Source: Pseudomonas sp. P818 (GTDB lineage: Bacteria; Pseudomonadota; Gammaproteobacteria; Pseudomonadales; Pseudomonadaceae). From it: a stretch of DNA of 64,000 nt. Of the stretch, positions 56,411 to 64,000 are shown piece by piece (position 1 is the stretch's first letter; every line of letters begins with the position of its first letter). A program made the position numbers and the translations under genes. The notes below the pieces were generated by a model. The model was not told where the DNA came from and did no database searches. It saw only the letters and a program-made list of their open reading frames with translations. The DNA is taken from assembly GCF_000418555.1 (NCBI RefSeq), contig NZ_ATKM01000019.1, forward strand, positions 62,001-126,000. Direction: 5' to 3'.

Positions 56411-56567
56411 GCGCGTTCCTTCGATAGGGGCGACCCGGCGCGCCGGGTGTGCGACAGGCGGCGGATTATAGCGAAGTCGCCGAGCGGCCGACACCGCCGG
56501 CAGTCTTTCTTGCTGACGCCCTTCTGTGCCACACTCAGCGCCTTTCGGGCTCGCCTTACACGGATTT

Positions 56568-57368
56568 ATGCACCCTCTGTTGCCCAGCCTCGCCGCCGCC
56601 CTCCTCTACGCCGGCGCCGCCGCTTACCAAGGTCTGCGCCTGACGCAGCGCAGCATCCCCGACAAACGCCTGCTGGCGTCGCTTGGTGTGCTCGCCTTGT
56701 GCCTGCATGCCGTCAGCCTGTTTTTTCAGCTGTACGACGTGCACGGTCTCAACCTGGACTTCTTCAATGCAGCCAGCCTGATCGCCTGCGCGGTGATCGC
56801 GCTGATCCTCCTGGCCTGCCTGCGCATACCGGTGGAGAACCTGCTCCTGCTGCTATTCCCACTCGGTACGCTGACCGTGCTGGCCGCCGAATTCATGCCC
56901 AGCGGCACGATCAACCCGATCGATGAACACCCCGGCATCCTCGCCCATATCCTGTTCTCGATCCTGGCCTACGGCATGCTGACCATCGCCGTATTCCAGT
57001 CGATCCTGCTGCTGCTGCAGGATCATCAACTCAAGCACAAGCATCCTTCCGGGCTGATCCGCAACTTCCCGCCTCTGCAAACCATGGAAAGCCTGCTGTT
57101 CGGCTTCCTCTTCGCCGGCTGGTTACTGCTTTCGCTGTCGCTGCTGTCCGGCGCACTGTATATCGATGATCTGTTCGCCCAGCACCTGGCGCACAAGACC
57201 ATTCTGTCCTGCTTTGCCTGGGTGGTGTTCGCGGTTCTGCTCTGGGGGCGCCACCAGCTTGGCTGGCGCGGCCACAAGGCCATTCGCTGGACCCTCGCCG
57301 GGTTCTGCCTGCTGATGCTGGCCTACTTCGGCAGCAAGCTGGTGCGCGAATTCATCCTGCACATCTGA
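56568..57368 (+). CDS. YpjD-like cytochrome c assembly family membrane protein
   Basis: A 266-residue inner-membrane protein with about eight helices of the CcsA/HemX type, named YpjD in E. coli. Family stretches are HPGILAHILFSILAYGMLTI and a late HKTILSCFAWVVFAVLLWGR. Its gene stands between ffh and the CorB gene in many proteobacteria. Its role is unclear; it lacks the tryptophan-rich haem-handling motif of true CcsA proteins. Starts at the ATG that gives the usual N-terminal helix. Confidence 0.92.
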   Translation: MHPLLPSLAAALLYAGAAAYQGLRLTQRSIPDKRLLASLGVLALCLHAVSLFFQLYDVHGLNLDFFNAASLIACAVIALILLACLRIPVENLLLLLFPLGTLTVLAAEFMPSGTINPIDEHPGILAHILFSILAYGMLTIAVFQSILLLLQDHQLKHKHPSGLIRNFPPLQTMESLLFGFLFAGWLLLSLSLLSGALYIDDLFAQHLAHKTILSCFAWVVFAVLLWGRHQLGWRGHKAIRWTLAGFCLLMLAYFGSKLVREFILHI

Positions 57369-57378
57369 GACAGACGTC

Positions 57379-58665
57379 GTGGACGACATTCATTCGAGCT
57401 ACCTGCTCGGCCTGCTGATCTTCCTTATTCTCTGCTCGGCGTTCTTCTCCAGCTCCGAGACCGGCATGCTCAGCATCAACCGTTACCGGCTCAAGCACCT
57501 GGCCAAGGAAGGACACAGCGGCGCCAAACGCGTGACCCGCCTGCTCGACCGCCCGGACCGACTGCTCGGCACCATCCTGGTCGGCAACAACGTGGTCAAC
57601 ATTCTTGCCGCCTCGATCGCCACGGTGCTGGCGGTGGACCTGTGGGGCGAAGCCGGTATCGCCATCGCCACCGCCGGCCTGACCATCATCGTGCTGATCT
57701 TCGGTGAAATCACGCCCAAGACCCTGGCAGCGCTACGCCCGGAATTGGTGGCCTTCCCCGCCAGCCGTGTGCTCAGCCTGCTGCAGCGCCTGCTCTACCC
57801 GGTAGTATGGCTGACCGGGGTGATCAGCAATGGCCTGCTGCGCCTGCTGGGTGTCGACCCGGCGCAGCGCGCCAGCGACAGCCTGTCCACGGAGGAGCTG
57901 CGCAGCGTGGTGCGCGAGTCCGGCTCGGAGCTGCCGCTGAATCGCCAGAGCATGCTGCTGGGCATTCTCGATCTGGAGCGGGTCACGGTCGATGACATCA
58001 TGATTCCGCGCAACGAGGTGGCCGGCATCGATCTCGACGACGACCTGGAGGTCATAGTCGGCCAGCTGCGCAGCACGCCACATACGCGCCTGCCGGTATT
58101 CCGCGGCGATATCAACCATATCGAAGGCGTGGTGCACATGCGCCAGATCGCCCGCCTGCTGACACACAACCAGTTGACCAAGGACGCGCTGCTGGCGGCC
58201 TGCAACGAGCCCTACTTCATCCCCGAGAACACGCCGCTGGCGACCCAGCTGATCAATTTCCAGAAGCAGAAGCGGCGCATCGGCATCGTCGTCGACGAGT
58301 ACGGCGACGTGATCGGCATCGTCACCCTCGAAGACATCCTCGAAGAGATCGTCGGCGACTTCAGCAATCAGGACAGCCTGCGCAGCCCCGATATTCATCC
58401 GCAGGAAGACGGCACGCTGGTCATCGACGGTGCCGCCTACATTCGCGAGGTGAACAAGACCCTCGGCTGGCACCTGCCCAGTGACGGGCCAAAGACCCTC
58501 AATGGCCTGATCACCGAAGCACTGGAAACCATTCCTGACAGCAGCGTCTGCCTGAAGATCGGGCCCTATCGCCTGGAGATCCTCCAGGCCGCGGAAAACC
58601 GGGTGAAGAGCGTGCGCGTCTGGCAGGTGGAAAAGGTCAAACCGGACGCAGCAGCGACGGAATGA
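57379..58665 (+). CDS. CNNM/CorB-type transporter (HlyC/CorC family)
   Basis: A 428-residue inner-membrane protein. Four helices of the DUF21/CNNM domain (about 5-180, with SAFFSSSETGMLSINRYRL) are followed by a pair of CBS domains (about 200-325) and a C-terminal CorC_HlyC domain (about 340-420). Members are linked to Mg2+/Co2+ handling. The GTG start is 10 bases after the YpjD-like stop. Its 3' end overlaps the convergent SGNH gene by 29 bases. Confidence 0.93.
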   Translation: MDDIHSSYLLGLLIFLILCSAFFSSSETGMLSINRYRLKHLAKEGHSGAKRVTRLLDRPDRLLGTILVGNNVVNILAASIATVLAVDLWGEAGIAIATAGLTIIVLIFGEITPKTLAALRPELVAFPASRVLSLLQRLLYPVVWLTGVISNGLLRLLGVDPAQRASDSLSTEELRSVVRESGSELPLNRQSMLLGILDLERVTVDDIMIPRNEVAGIDLDDDLEVIVGQLRSTPHTRLPVFRGDINHIEGVVHMRQIARLLTHNQLTKDALLAACNEPYFIPENTPLATQLINFQKQKRRIGIVVDEYGDVIGIVTLEDILEEIVGDFSNQDSLRSPDIHPQEDGTLVIDGAAYIREVNKTLGWHLPSDGPKTLNGLITEALETIPDSSVCLKIGPYRLEILQAAENRVKSVRVWQVEKVKPDAAATE

Positions 58666-59371
58666 GGCGCCCGGCCAGGCCGCTGGCCCACTGCCGATAG
58701 CCCGATGCCGATGGGTGATAACCATCCTCGGCCAGGTAATGCGCCTCGAATGGCAGGTCCAGCAGGCAGTGCAGCGCACCCAGACGCTGCGCCAGAGCGT
58801 GCAGCTCACGATCCAGCAGGCTGGCGCGCCAGCCCATCAGTTGCCGCAGCAACCAGGGCAAGGCGCTGAAATGCTGCAACGGCGGCACGGCGCTGAACGC
58901 CACGCGACAGCCCTGACCGTCCAGCGCATCGGCCATGGCAGCAAGTGCCTGCAGCCAGCGCTTGCTCGACGTGAGGTGCGTGGTGTCATTGACGCCGAAT
59001 ACCAGCAACGCCAGATCGGCAGGCTCCGCCAGCCCCAGCGGCAACAGACGCTCATGCGCCCGGGCTGCGGTGATGCCGTTCTCGCCACAGGCGCGCCAGC
59101 GCACGGGTCGCTGCAGGCGCTCGGCCAGGGCTTCGGCCAGGCAACCAGCCAGGGACTGATCGAAGGTAGTGACGCCAACACCTGCCACGGTGGATTCACC
59201 GATCAGCAGCAGGCGTAACGGCTCACCCGGTAAATGCGCGGCAGCGATGCCACTCGGCTCGCCCCGCGCAATCGGCAGACGCAGCGCCGTACGCCGCGTA
59301 TACAAAGCCAGAGGCAGCGCCAACGGCAGCAATGGCAGGGTTGCCAGCCACCACAGCGCATGCCGGCTCAC
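58637..59371 (-). CDS. SGNH/GDSL-family hydrolase
   Basis: A 244-residue protein with an N-terminal hydrophobic helix (about 7-25). The catalytic Ser lies in LLIGESTVAG, which replaces GDS with GES, the Asn block is FGVNDTTHLTS, and Asp and His lie in EDGYHPSASGY. It is probably an envelope-facing esterase or lipase-like enzyme of unknown substrate. It is coupled to purT by an ATGA overlap, although no functional link is obvious. Confidence 0.88.
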   Translation of the reverse strand: MSRHALWWLATLPLLPLALPLALYTRRTALRLPIARGEPSGIAAAHLPGEPLRLLLIGESTVAGVGVTTFDQSLAGCLAEALAERLQRPVRWRACGENGITAARAHERLLPLGLAEPADLALLVFGVNDTTHLTSSKRWLQALAAMADALDGQGCRVAFSAVPPLQHFSALPWLLRQLMGWRASLLDRELHALAQRLGALHCLLDLPFEAHYLAEDGYHPSASGYRQWASGLAGRLIPSLLRPV

Positions 59372-60549
59372 AACTGGACGCGAACCGCTTGCGCGCTGCG
59401 CAGCGCCTTGGCGCGAGCCGCTTCGATGGACTCGTCACGTGCCAGCGCCACGCCCATGCGCCGCTGGCCTTTGACTTCCGGCTTGCCGAACAGACGCAGC
59501 GCAGTGTCTTCCTCGCTCAGCGCAGCACCGAGGTTGGCGAAACTGGCCTGCTGCGAATGGCCTTCCACCAGAATTACCGCCGAAGCCGACGGCCCCATCT
59601 GGCGGATCACCGGAATCGGCAGGCCGAGAATGGCTCGGGCATGCAGGGCGAATTCGGACAGTTCCTGGGAGATCAGCGTCACCAGGCCGGTGTCGTGCGG
59701 GCGCGGCGAGACTTCGCTGAACCATACCTGGTCACCCTTGACGAACAGTTCGACGCCGAACAGACCTCGCCCGCCCAGCGCCTCGGTCACTGCCAGCGCC
59801 ACACGCTCGGACTCGGCCAGCGCCTTCGGGCTCATCGGTTGCGGCTGCCAGGATTCCTGATAGTCGCCGTTCTCCTGGCGGTGACCGATCGGCGCGCAGA
59901 AGCTGGTGCCGCCGGCATGACGCACGGTGAGCAGGGTGATCTCGTAGTCGAAGTCGATGAAGCCCTCGACGATCACCCGGCCCTTGCCGGCCCGACCGCC
60001 CTCCTGGGCATAGTCCCAGGCGCGTTGCAGGTCGGCGTCGCTCTTGAGCACGCTCTGGCCCTTGCCGGAGGAGCTCATGATCGGCTTGACCACGCAGGGG
60101 TAGCCGACGGACTTCACCGCGGCGGCGTAGTCCTCGAAGGTGTCGGAGAAATGGTACGGCGAGGTGGGCAGGCCCAGCGTCTCGGCCGCCAGGCGACGAA
60201 TGCCTTCGCGGTTCATGGTCAGTTGCGCAGCGCGCGCGGTCGGCACCACGTTGAAACCTTCGGCCTCCAGTTCGACCAGGGTGGCGGTGGCGATAGCCTC
60301 GATCTCAGGGACGATGTAGTGCGGCTGCTCCTTCTCGATCACTGCGCGTAGGGCCGCGCCGTCTAGCATGTCGATCACGTGACTACGGTGCGCCACCTGC
60401 ATGGCAGGGGCATTGGCGTAGCGATCCACGCCGATGACTTCGCAGCCCAGGCGCTGCAACTCGATCACCACTTCCTTGCCGAGCTCGCCGCAGCCACACA
60501 GCAGTACGCGGGTCGCAGAAGGCGACAGAGGGGTTCCAATACGGGGCAT
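59368..60549 (-). CDS. purT: Formate-dependent GAR transformylase PurT
   Basis: A 393-residue ATP-grasp enzyme that uses formate and ATP for the third step of purine synthesis. LLCGCGELGKEVVIELQRLG opens the N-terminal domain, MSSSGKGQSVL is the ATP-grasp loop, and EVSPRPHDTGLVTL is the metal and substrate site. Length is typical. It follows the DUF1289 gene by 22 bases. Confidence 0.97.
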   Translation of the reverse strand: MPRIGTPLSPSATRVLLCGCGELGKEVVIELQRLGCEVIGVDRYANAPAMQVAHRSHVIDMLDGAALRAVIEKEQPHYIVPEIEAIATATLVELEAEGFNVVPTARAAQLTMNREGIRRLAAETLGLPTSPYHFSDTFEDYAAAVKSVGYPCVVKPIMSSSGKGQSVLKSDADLQRAWDYAQEGGRAGKGRVIVEGFIDFDYEITLLTVRHAGGTSFCAPIGHRQENGDYQESWQPQPMSPKALAESERVALAVTEALGGRGLFGVELFVKGDQVWFSEVSPRPHDTGLVTLISQELSEFALHARAILGLPIPVIRQMGPSASAVILVEGHSQQASFANLGAALSEEDTALRLFGKPEVKGQRRMGVALARDESIEAARAKALRSAQAVRVQL

Positions 60550-60571
60550 GAGGGTTTCCTCGAACAGTGAA

Positions 60572-60769
60572 TCAGGAAGGCGTCAGCAGCAGGCCGCAGG
60601 CGCGGGCACGCTCCAGGCAAAGCTGCAGCACCGCGCGACGCTCGGCATTGTCCATGCGGCCCCAGCGGGTGATTTCGTCAGCCGTGCGCTGACACCCGAT
60701 GCAGATGTCCTGCTCGTCCAGCGCACAGACATGTACGCAGGGCGAGCGCACGGGTTTCTCGTCATTCAT
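60572..60769 (-). CDS. DUF1289 cysteine-rich protein
   Basis: A 65-residue protein with four conserved cysteines (PCVHVCALDE and CIGCQRTADEI), probably a small metal- or cluster-binding domain, followed by ITRWGRMDNAERR. I chose the ATG that overlaps the end of the carbonic anhydrase gene by eight bases; longer in-frame starts do not match the family. Function unknown. Confidence 0.88.
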   Translation of the reverse strand: MNDEKPVRSPCVHVCALDEQDICIGCQRTADEITRWGRMDNAERRAVLQLCLERARACGLLLTPS

Positions 60770-61286
60770 CGTCAACAACCAGCTCTCGGGCATAGCGTTG
60801 CGCATTATGAACGTAGTGGGCGGCACTGGCTTCGAGCATCTTCTTCTGCTGCTCGGTCAGCTCGCGCACCACCTTGCCCGGGCTACCCATGACCAGGCTG
60901 CCATCGGGAATCACCTTGCCTTCGGGAATCAGACTGTTGGCGCCGATGATGCAGTACTTGCCGATCTTCGCGCCGTTGAGGATCACCGCGTTGATGCCGA
61001 TCAGGCTGTAATCGTCCACCGTGCAACCGTGCATCATCACGTTGTGACCGACGGTGACGCCCTTGCCCAGGGTCAGCGGAAAACCCATGTCGGTGTGCAT
61101 GACGCTGCCGTCCTGCACGTTGCTATTCTCGCCGATGTGGATCAGCTCATTGTCGCCACGCAGCACGGCGCCGAACCAGACGCTGGCACCGGCCTCCAGG
61201 CGAACCTTGCCGATCAGGTCGGCGCTTGGCGCGACCCAGCTATCGGGATGGGCATCGACACGGGCGCTTCCCAGGCGGTATTTCAT
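60762..61286 (-). CDS. Gamma carbonic anhydrase family protein (YrdA-like)
   Basis: A 174-residue left-handed beta-helix of hexapeptide repeats (VWFGAVLRGDNELIHIGEN, VGHNVMMHGCTV). Three metal-ligand histidines are likely those in MHTD, VGHN and MHGC. Homologues include YrdA and PaaY; only some show carbonic anhydrase activity. Part of the leftward purT group. Confidence 0.92.
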   Translation of the reverse strand: MKYRLGSARVDAHPDSWVAPSADLIGKVRLEAGASVWFGAVLRGDNELIHIGENSNVQDGSVMHTDMGFPLTLGKGVTVGHNVMMHGCTVDDYSLIGINAVILNGAKIGKYCIIGANSLIPEGKVIPDGSLVMGSPGKVVRELTEQQKKMLEASAAHYVHNAQRYARELVVDDE

Positions 61287-61306
61287 GCTCGTCGTCCTCG
61301 GCGCTA

Positions 61307-61918
61307 TCAGCGCAGGTGAATGAAGTGTTCAGGCGGCTGGTGCAGGGCGATCTGCGCATCGTCGAAGATCAGGTTGACCAGTTCCACCACCATGATCGCA
61401 GTGAGCCCCCAGATGCGGTACTCGCCATAGGTGTAGGACGGCACGTACCAGCTGCGCCCGAGGTAATCGATGCGATGGGTCATCTCACGCGGGTCACTGC
61501 GGAAGAACTCCAGCGGCACCGAGAACACCGAGGCGATTTCGGCATCGTTGGCCTTGTATTCGACGTAATCCGGCACCACCCCGACATAGGGCGTCACCTG
61601 AATGCCATGCCGCGAGACCAGACTGCTGAGCGGCCCGACCACCTCAACCAGGCCCGGCGGCAGGCCGATCTCTTCCTCTGCCTCACGCAGCGCGGTATGC
61701 ACCAGATCGCGATCGTCCGGATCACGCCGCCCACCGGGGAAAGCGACCTCGCCGCTGTGGGTCGACAAACCCGTGGCGCGCAGGGTCAGCACCAGCTCAG
61801 GTTCATCACTGCGGGTAACCGGGACCAGCACCGCCGCCTCGGGGAAGCTGCGCTCGGTCTCCAGAGGGCGCGGGCTGTAGCCGCGCACGCGATGGAGCAA
61901 CTCGTCCAGCATGGGCAT
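61307..61918 (-). CDS. CoA pyrophosphatase-type Nudix hydrolase
   Basis: A 203-residue Nudix enzyme. The Nudix box is GGRRDPDDRDLVHTALREAE running on to EEIGL (about residues 75-98), preceded by a CoA-type LRATGLSTHSGEVAFPGG. It probably hydrolyses CoA or related nucleoside diphosphate derivatives. Two ATGs six bases apart are possible. Divergent from the second Nudix gene. Confidence 0.9.
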   Translation of the reverse strand: MPMLDELLHRVRGYSPRPLETERSFPEAAVLVPVTRSDEPELVLTLRATGLSTHSGEVAFPGGRRDPDDRDLVHTALREAEEEIGLPPGLVEVVGPLSSLVSRHGIQVTPYVGVVPDYVEYKANDAEIASVFSVPLEFFRSDPREMTHRIDYLGRSWYVPSYTYGEYRIWGLTAIMVVELVNLIFDDAQIALHQPPEHFIHLR

Positions 61919-62062
61919 ACTCGGAGTCTTGTTTTGCCTGGCATCATGGCATGAAAGCAGGCGGCCGCCCAACCCCGACGACAGCACAAACCGGCCACAG
62001 TGTCAGGCTTGCCGACCGTCATACGGACCGCCAAGATAGCGTCAGAACCAAGAGGAGCGGGC

Positions 62063-62617
62063 ATGAAATTCTGCAATCAGTGCGGTAACCCCGTCACCCG
62101 CATGATCCCGGCCGGCGACAACCGCATGCGCCATGTTTGCGGTCACTGCGCCACCGTGCATTATGAAAACCCGCGTATCGTTGCCGGCTGCCTGCCCGTA
62201 TGGCGCGACCAGGTGCTGCTGTGCCGCCGCGCCATCGAGCCGCGCCGCGGCTACTGGACATTGCCGGCCGGCTTCATGGAAAACGGCGAGACCATCGAAC
62301 AGGCTGCAGCGCGTGAAACCCTCGAAGAAGCCTGCGCCCGGGTGCGTGACCTGAGCCTTTATACGCTGTTCGACCTGCCGCACATCAGCCAGGTGTACAT
62401 GATGTTTCGCGCCGAGCTGGTCGATCTGGACTTCGCCGTCGGTGAGGAAAGCCTGGAGGTGCGCCTGTTCGAGGAATCGCAGATTCCCTGGTCGGAACTG
62501 GCTTTCCCGACCATAGGCCGTACCTTAGAATGCTTCTTCGCCGACCGCCGGCAGAATTCCTTCCCGGTACGCAATGAGCCACTCGAAGCGCTGCGTACAC
62601 ACTACACACCCCGTTGA
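62063..62617 (+). CDS. Zinc-ribbon Nudix hydrolase
   Basis: A 184-residue protein. It opens with a zinc ribbon (CNQC and CGHC at about residues 4-7 and 28-31), then a Nudix box GFMENGETIEQAAARETLEE (about residues 75-94) in which the usual Gly after EEx is Cys. It resembles the NudC-like zinc-ribbon group, but without the NudC QPWPFP-type signature; likely a nucleotide pyrophosphatase. A strong ribosome-binding site (AGAGGAG) sets the start. Confidence 0.9.
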   Translation: MKFCNQCGNPVTRMIPAGDNRMRHVCGHCATVHYENPRIVAGCLPVWRDQVLLCRRAIEPRRGYWTLPAGFMENGETIEQAAARETLEEACARVRDLSLYTLFDLPHISQVYMMFRAELVDLDFAVGEESLEVRLFEESQIPWSELAFPTIGRTLECFFADRRQNSFPVRNEPLEALRTHYTPR

Positions 62618-62635
62618 CCCTTGCGGACGATCCCG

Positions 62636-63139
62636 ATGCGCTGGCTGTTGCCCCTGCTTTGCCTGACCCTCAGCTTCAACGCCCTGGCCAGCACCACGCC
62701 AGCGCCAAGCAGCCGCACCGTGGACAAGGTGCTGGTGCTCAAGTCCGAACGCAAACTGCACCTGCAGCAGCGCGGCGAAACCATCAAGTCCTACCGCATT
62801 TCCCTCGGCAAACAGCCCAATGGCGCCAAGCAGCGCGAAGGCGACCTGCGCACGCCGGAAGGCTTCTACTGGATCGACTGGCGCAAGCCGAGCGACAAGT
62901 ACCAGCTGTCGCTGCACATCTCCTACCCCAACGCCCGCGACCTGGCTCGCGCCAAGGAAGCCGGCGTGCCACCGGGCAGCATGATCATGATCCACGGCAC
63001 GCCGCTGGACGAGGAATACCCCGAGTGGTTCTTCCATACCCTCGACTGGACCGAGGGCTGCATCGCCATGAAGAACGACGACATGCGCGAGGTATGGAGC
63101 CTGGTCAAGGATGGGACGCTGATCGAAATCAGGCCTTGA
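62636..63139 (+). CDS. L,D-transpeptidase-fold (YkuD) periplasmic protein
   Basis: A 167-residue protein with a signal peptide (about residues 1-19, cleaved near NALAS). The catalytic region is IMIHGTPLDEE and later DWTEGCIAMKNDDM, with the catalytic Cys in EGC and the supporting His in IHG. YkuD-fold enzymes form or cut peptidoglycan cross-links or lipoprotein links; the EGCIAM form is closer to YafK/DpaA, which releases Braun lipoprotein. The start is ATG; a TTG five codons upstream is less likely. Confidence 0.9.
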   Translation: MRWLLPLLCLTLSFNALASTTPAPSSRTVDKVLVLKSERKLHLQQRGETIKSYRISLGKQPNGAKQREGDLRTPEGFYWIDWRKPSDKYQLSLHISYPNARDLARAKEAGVPPGSMIMIHGTPLDEEYPEWFFHTLDWTEGCIAMKNDDMREVWSLVKDGTLIEIRP

Positions 63140-63153
63140 GCGGCTGTATTGAA

Positions 63154-63176
63154 AAAAGGCGCCGAGGGCGCCTTTT
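63154..63176. terminator. Bidirectional terminator
   Basis: AAAAGGCGCC/GGCGCCTTTT with loop GAG, perfect for 10 bp, between the YkuD-type gene and the convergent NIF3-like gene. Confidence 0.9.
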
Positions 63177-63185
63177 CATATCGAT

Positions 63186-63503
63186 TCAGAACTGCAGATC
63201 GGACAACCGCCAGACGTCGAAAGCCGGCGTTTCGTAAGGATGGGTCTTCTTCAGGGCCTTGACTGCGTCGTGGATCAGCTCGTCGGCGACGACCATTTCC
63301 ACCTTCCATTCGGCAACCTGCTCGACACTGCCCACCTGCCCGATGAACGGCTGGCTACCTTCCAGAGCACGGAACTGACCATGCCCGAGGACCTGCCAAC
63401 AGCAGCTGTCGTAGAGCCCGATGCGCCCGCCGCCGGCGGCGAACACCGCCTTCTTCACCGGTTCCAGATGGGCTTCCGGCACGTAGAAACACAGTTTGTA
63501 CAT
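63186..63503 (-). CDS. NIF3/CutA-like small protein
   Basis: A 105-residue protein matching the domain inserted into bacterial NIF3 proteins (YqfO type), here free-standing, with a ferredoxin-like CutA-type fold. Family stretches are KLCFYVPEAHLEPVKKAVFA, GRIGLYDSCCWQ and ALKKTHPYETPAFDV. Often annotated as NGG1p interacting factor NIF3. Function is unknown. Its ATG shares a base with the CDGSH gene stop (TGATG). Confidence 0.9.
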   Translation of the reverse strand: MYKLCFYVPEAHLEPVKKAVFAAGGGRIGLYDSCCWQVLGHGQFRALEGSQPFIGQVGSVEQVAEWKVEMVVADELIHDAVKALKKTHPYETPAFDVWRLSDLQF

Positions 63504-63928
63504 CAAGTTCTCCGCAAAATGGGCAACCGAACAACAGACAAGCCATGACGCCAATATGATGTCATTTCGCCACTTGATTGTCTTGAGATCGCCCGCACAA
63601 ATCCATACGTTGCATCCAGCGATACGCTGTTTTCGACCCTGGCCGAAGGCACTGCGTTCTCAGCTTCCGCCGAAAAACGTCGCCACTTGTCGGTCATGCC
63701 AGGTGCTGACGGATTATGGCTGCCATCGCAGTAAGGCAGGCTTGCGGAGCGGCCGCAGCGGCACAGCAGCAGACGCTGCTCGCGCTCAGGTTGCAGGATC
63801 AGGGAGTGGAGGCAATTGGATGCGCAGTCAGGCATGTCGGGGGCTTGCCCGCAGCAGCACAGACGATGTGTCTCACCGGGTTTGACCAGGCGGACTTCGG
63901 GAAGGATGTGTAGAGGATCGTCGGCCAT
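63503..63928 (-). CDS. CDGSH iron-sulfur domain protein with C-terminal extension
   Basis: A 141-residue protein. Residues around 55-72 read LLCRCGRSASLPYCDGSHNP, a complete CDGSH [2Fe-2S] motif with three Cys and one His. An earlier CCCGQAPDMPDCASNC looks like a degenerate first motif of a tandem pair. The last 50 residues are unlike what I know of the family. However, the TGATG overlap with the next gene supports this stop codon. Probably an electron-transfer or redox sensor protein. Confidence 0.8.
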   Translation of the reverse strand: MADDPLHILPEVRLVKPGETHRLCCCGQAPDMPDCASNCLHSLILQPEREQRLLLCRCGRSASLPYCDGSHNPSAPGMTDKWRRFSAEAENAVPSARVENSVSLDATYGFVRAISRQSSGEMTSYWRHGLSVVRLPILRRT

Positions 63929-63944
63929 CGCTGGGCCCATGAAG

Positions 63945-63999
63945 CCCGGATGGAATCCGGGTGACGGTATGGCAACGGTTTTCCCGGATTGCATCCGGG
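63945..63999. repeat. Pair of REP-like palindromes at the window edge
   Basis: CCCGGATGGAATCCGGG (63945-63961) and CCCGGATTGCATCCGGG (63983-63999), 21 bases apart, both of the CCCGGATNNNATCCGGG type also seen near 11748. Confidence 0.8.
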
Positions 64000-64000
64000 C

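Overview
This is a GC-rich chromosomal window from a gammaproteobacterium of the genus Pseudomonas in the broad sense. The gene content and several blocks of gene order match what I remember of Pseudomonas aeruginosa: sodB-bifA-GIDE-lemA-icmP; lipoprotein-tetR-lysS-prfB; recJ; the PspA/flotillin cluster; thrC-hom-dsbC-xerD; rplS-trmD-rimM-rpsP-ffh; and purT to the Nudix genes. REP-like and palindromic intergenic repeats suggest a mendocina/pseudoalcaligenes-type lineage, but the species is only an inference. No rRNA, tRNA, CRISPR array, prophage or complete insertion sequence was seen.

Layout. 1-2.6 kb: end of a DUF4350-like gene, a MoxR AAA+ ATPase and a DUF58 protein with overlapping ends. 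2.8-9.0 kb: sodB, the c-di-GMP phosphodiesterase bifA, a convergent LemA/GIDE pair, and a Fur-box-controlled imelysin lipoprotein (icmP). 9.0-9.76 kb: a gene-free, almost completely palindromic repeat element. 9.8-18.4 kb: a leftward run holding a small membrane protein, an alpha/beta hydrolase lipoprotein, an AIM24-like protein, a DUF1704 metallopeptidase-like protein, a lipoprotein, a TetR regulator, lysS, prfB (with its programmed frameshift) and a stand-alone autotransporter barrel. 18.4-26.4 kb: GMC oxidoreductase, SulP transporter, DUF533/TerB-like protein, DapA-family lyase, recJ and a MarR regulator. 26.5-30.3 kb: pxpABC (ATP-dependent 5-oxoprolinase) with an NRAMP-fold transporter that lacks the usual metal motif.

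30.3-46.1 kb: a leftward block of eleven genes. Read from its promoter end, it encodes a DUF2170 (YjfI-like) protein, a PspA/IM30 (ESCRT-III-like) protein, a YqiJ-like OB-fold membrane protein, a flotillin, a tiny EF-hand/TerB-like protein, a giant DUF3686 'DNA repair ATPase' of about 1757 residues that is frameshifted here, a rhomboid protease, a PLD-type nuclease, an SF1 helicase, a diguanylate cyclase and YaeQ. Upstream sit two copies of a palindromic CTTACATGT motif spaced 22 bp apart. This is the most interesting part of the window: it looks like a membrane-remodelling or envelope-stress module joined to nucleic-acid enzymes.

46.3-58.7 kb: a small membrane protein, thrC and hom (threonine synthesis) separated by heptamer repeats, a 256-bp palindromic MITE-like element, dsbC, xerD, a stand-alone MshEN (c-di-GMP-binding type) protein, a thioesterase, the ribosomal/tRNA-modification operon rpsP-rimM-trmD-rplS, ffh, a YpjD-like protein and a CorB/CNNM transporter. 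58.6-64 kb: SGNH hydrolase, purT, DUF1289 protein, gamma carbonic anhydrase, two Nudix hydrolases, an L,D-transpeptidase-fold protein, a NIF3/CutA-like protein and a CDGSH iron-sulfur protein, ending in REP sequences. Cyclic-di-GMP runs through the window (bifA, a GGEEF cyclase, an MshEN receptor candidate).
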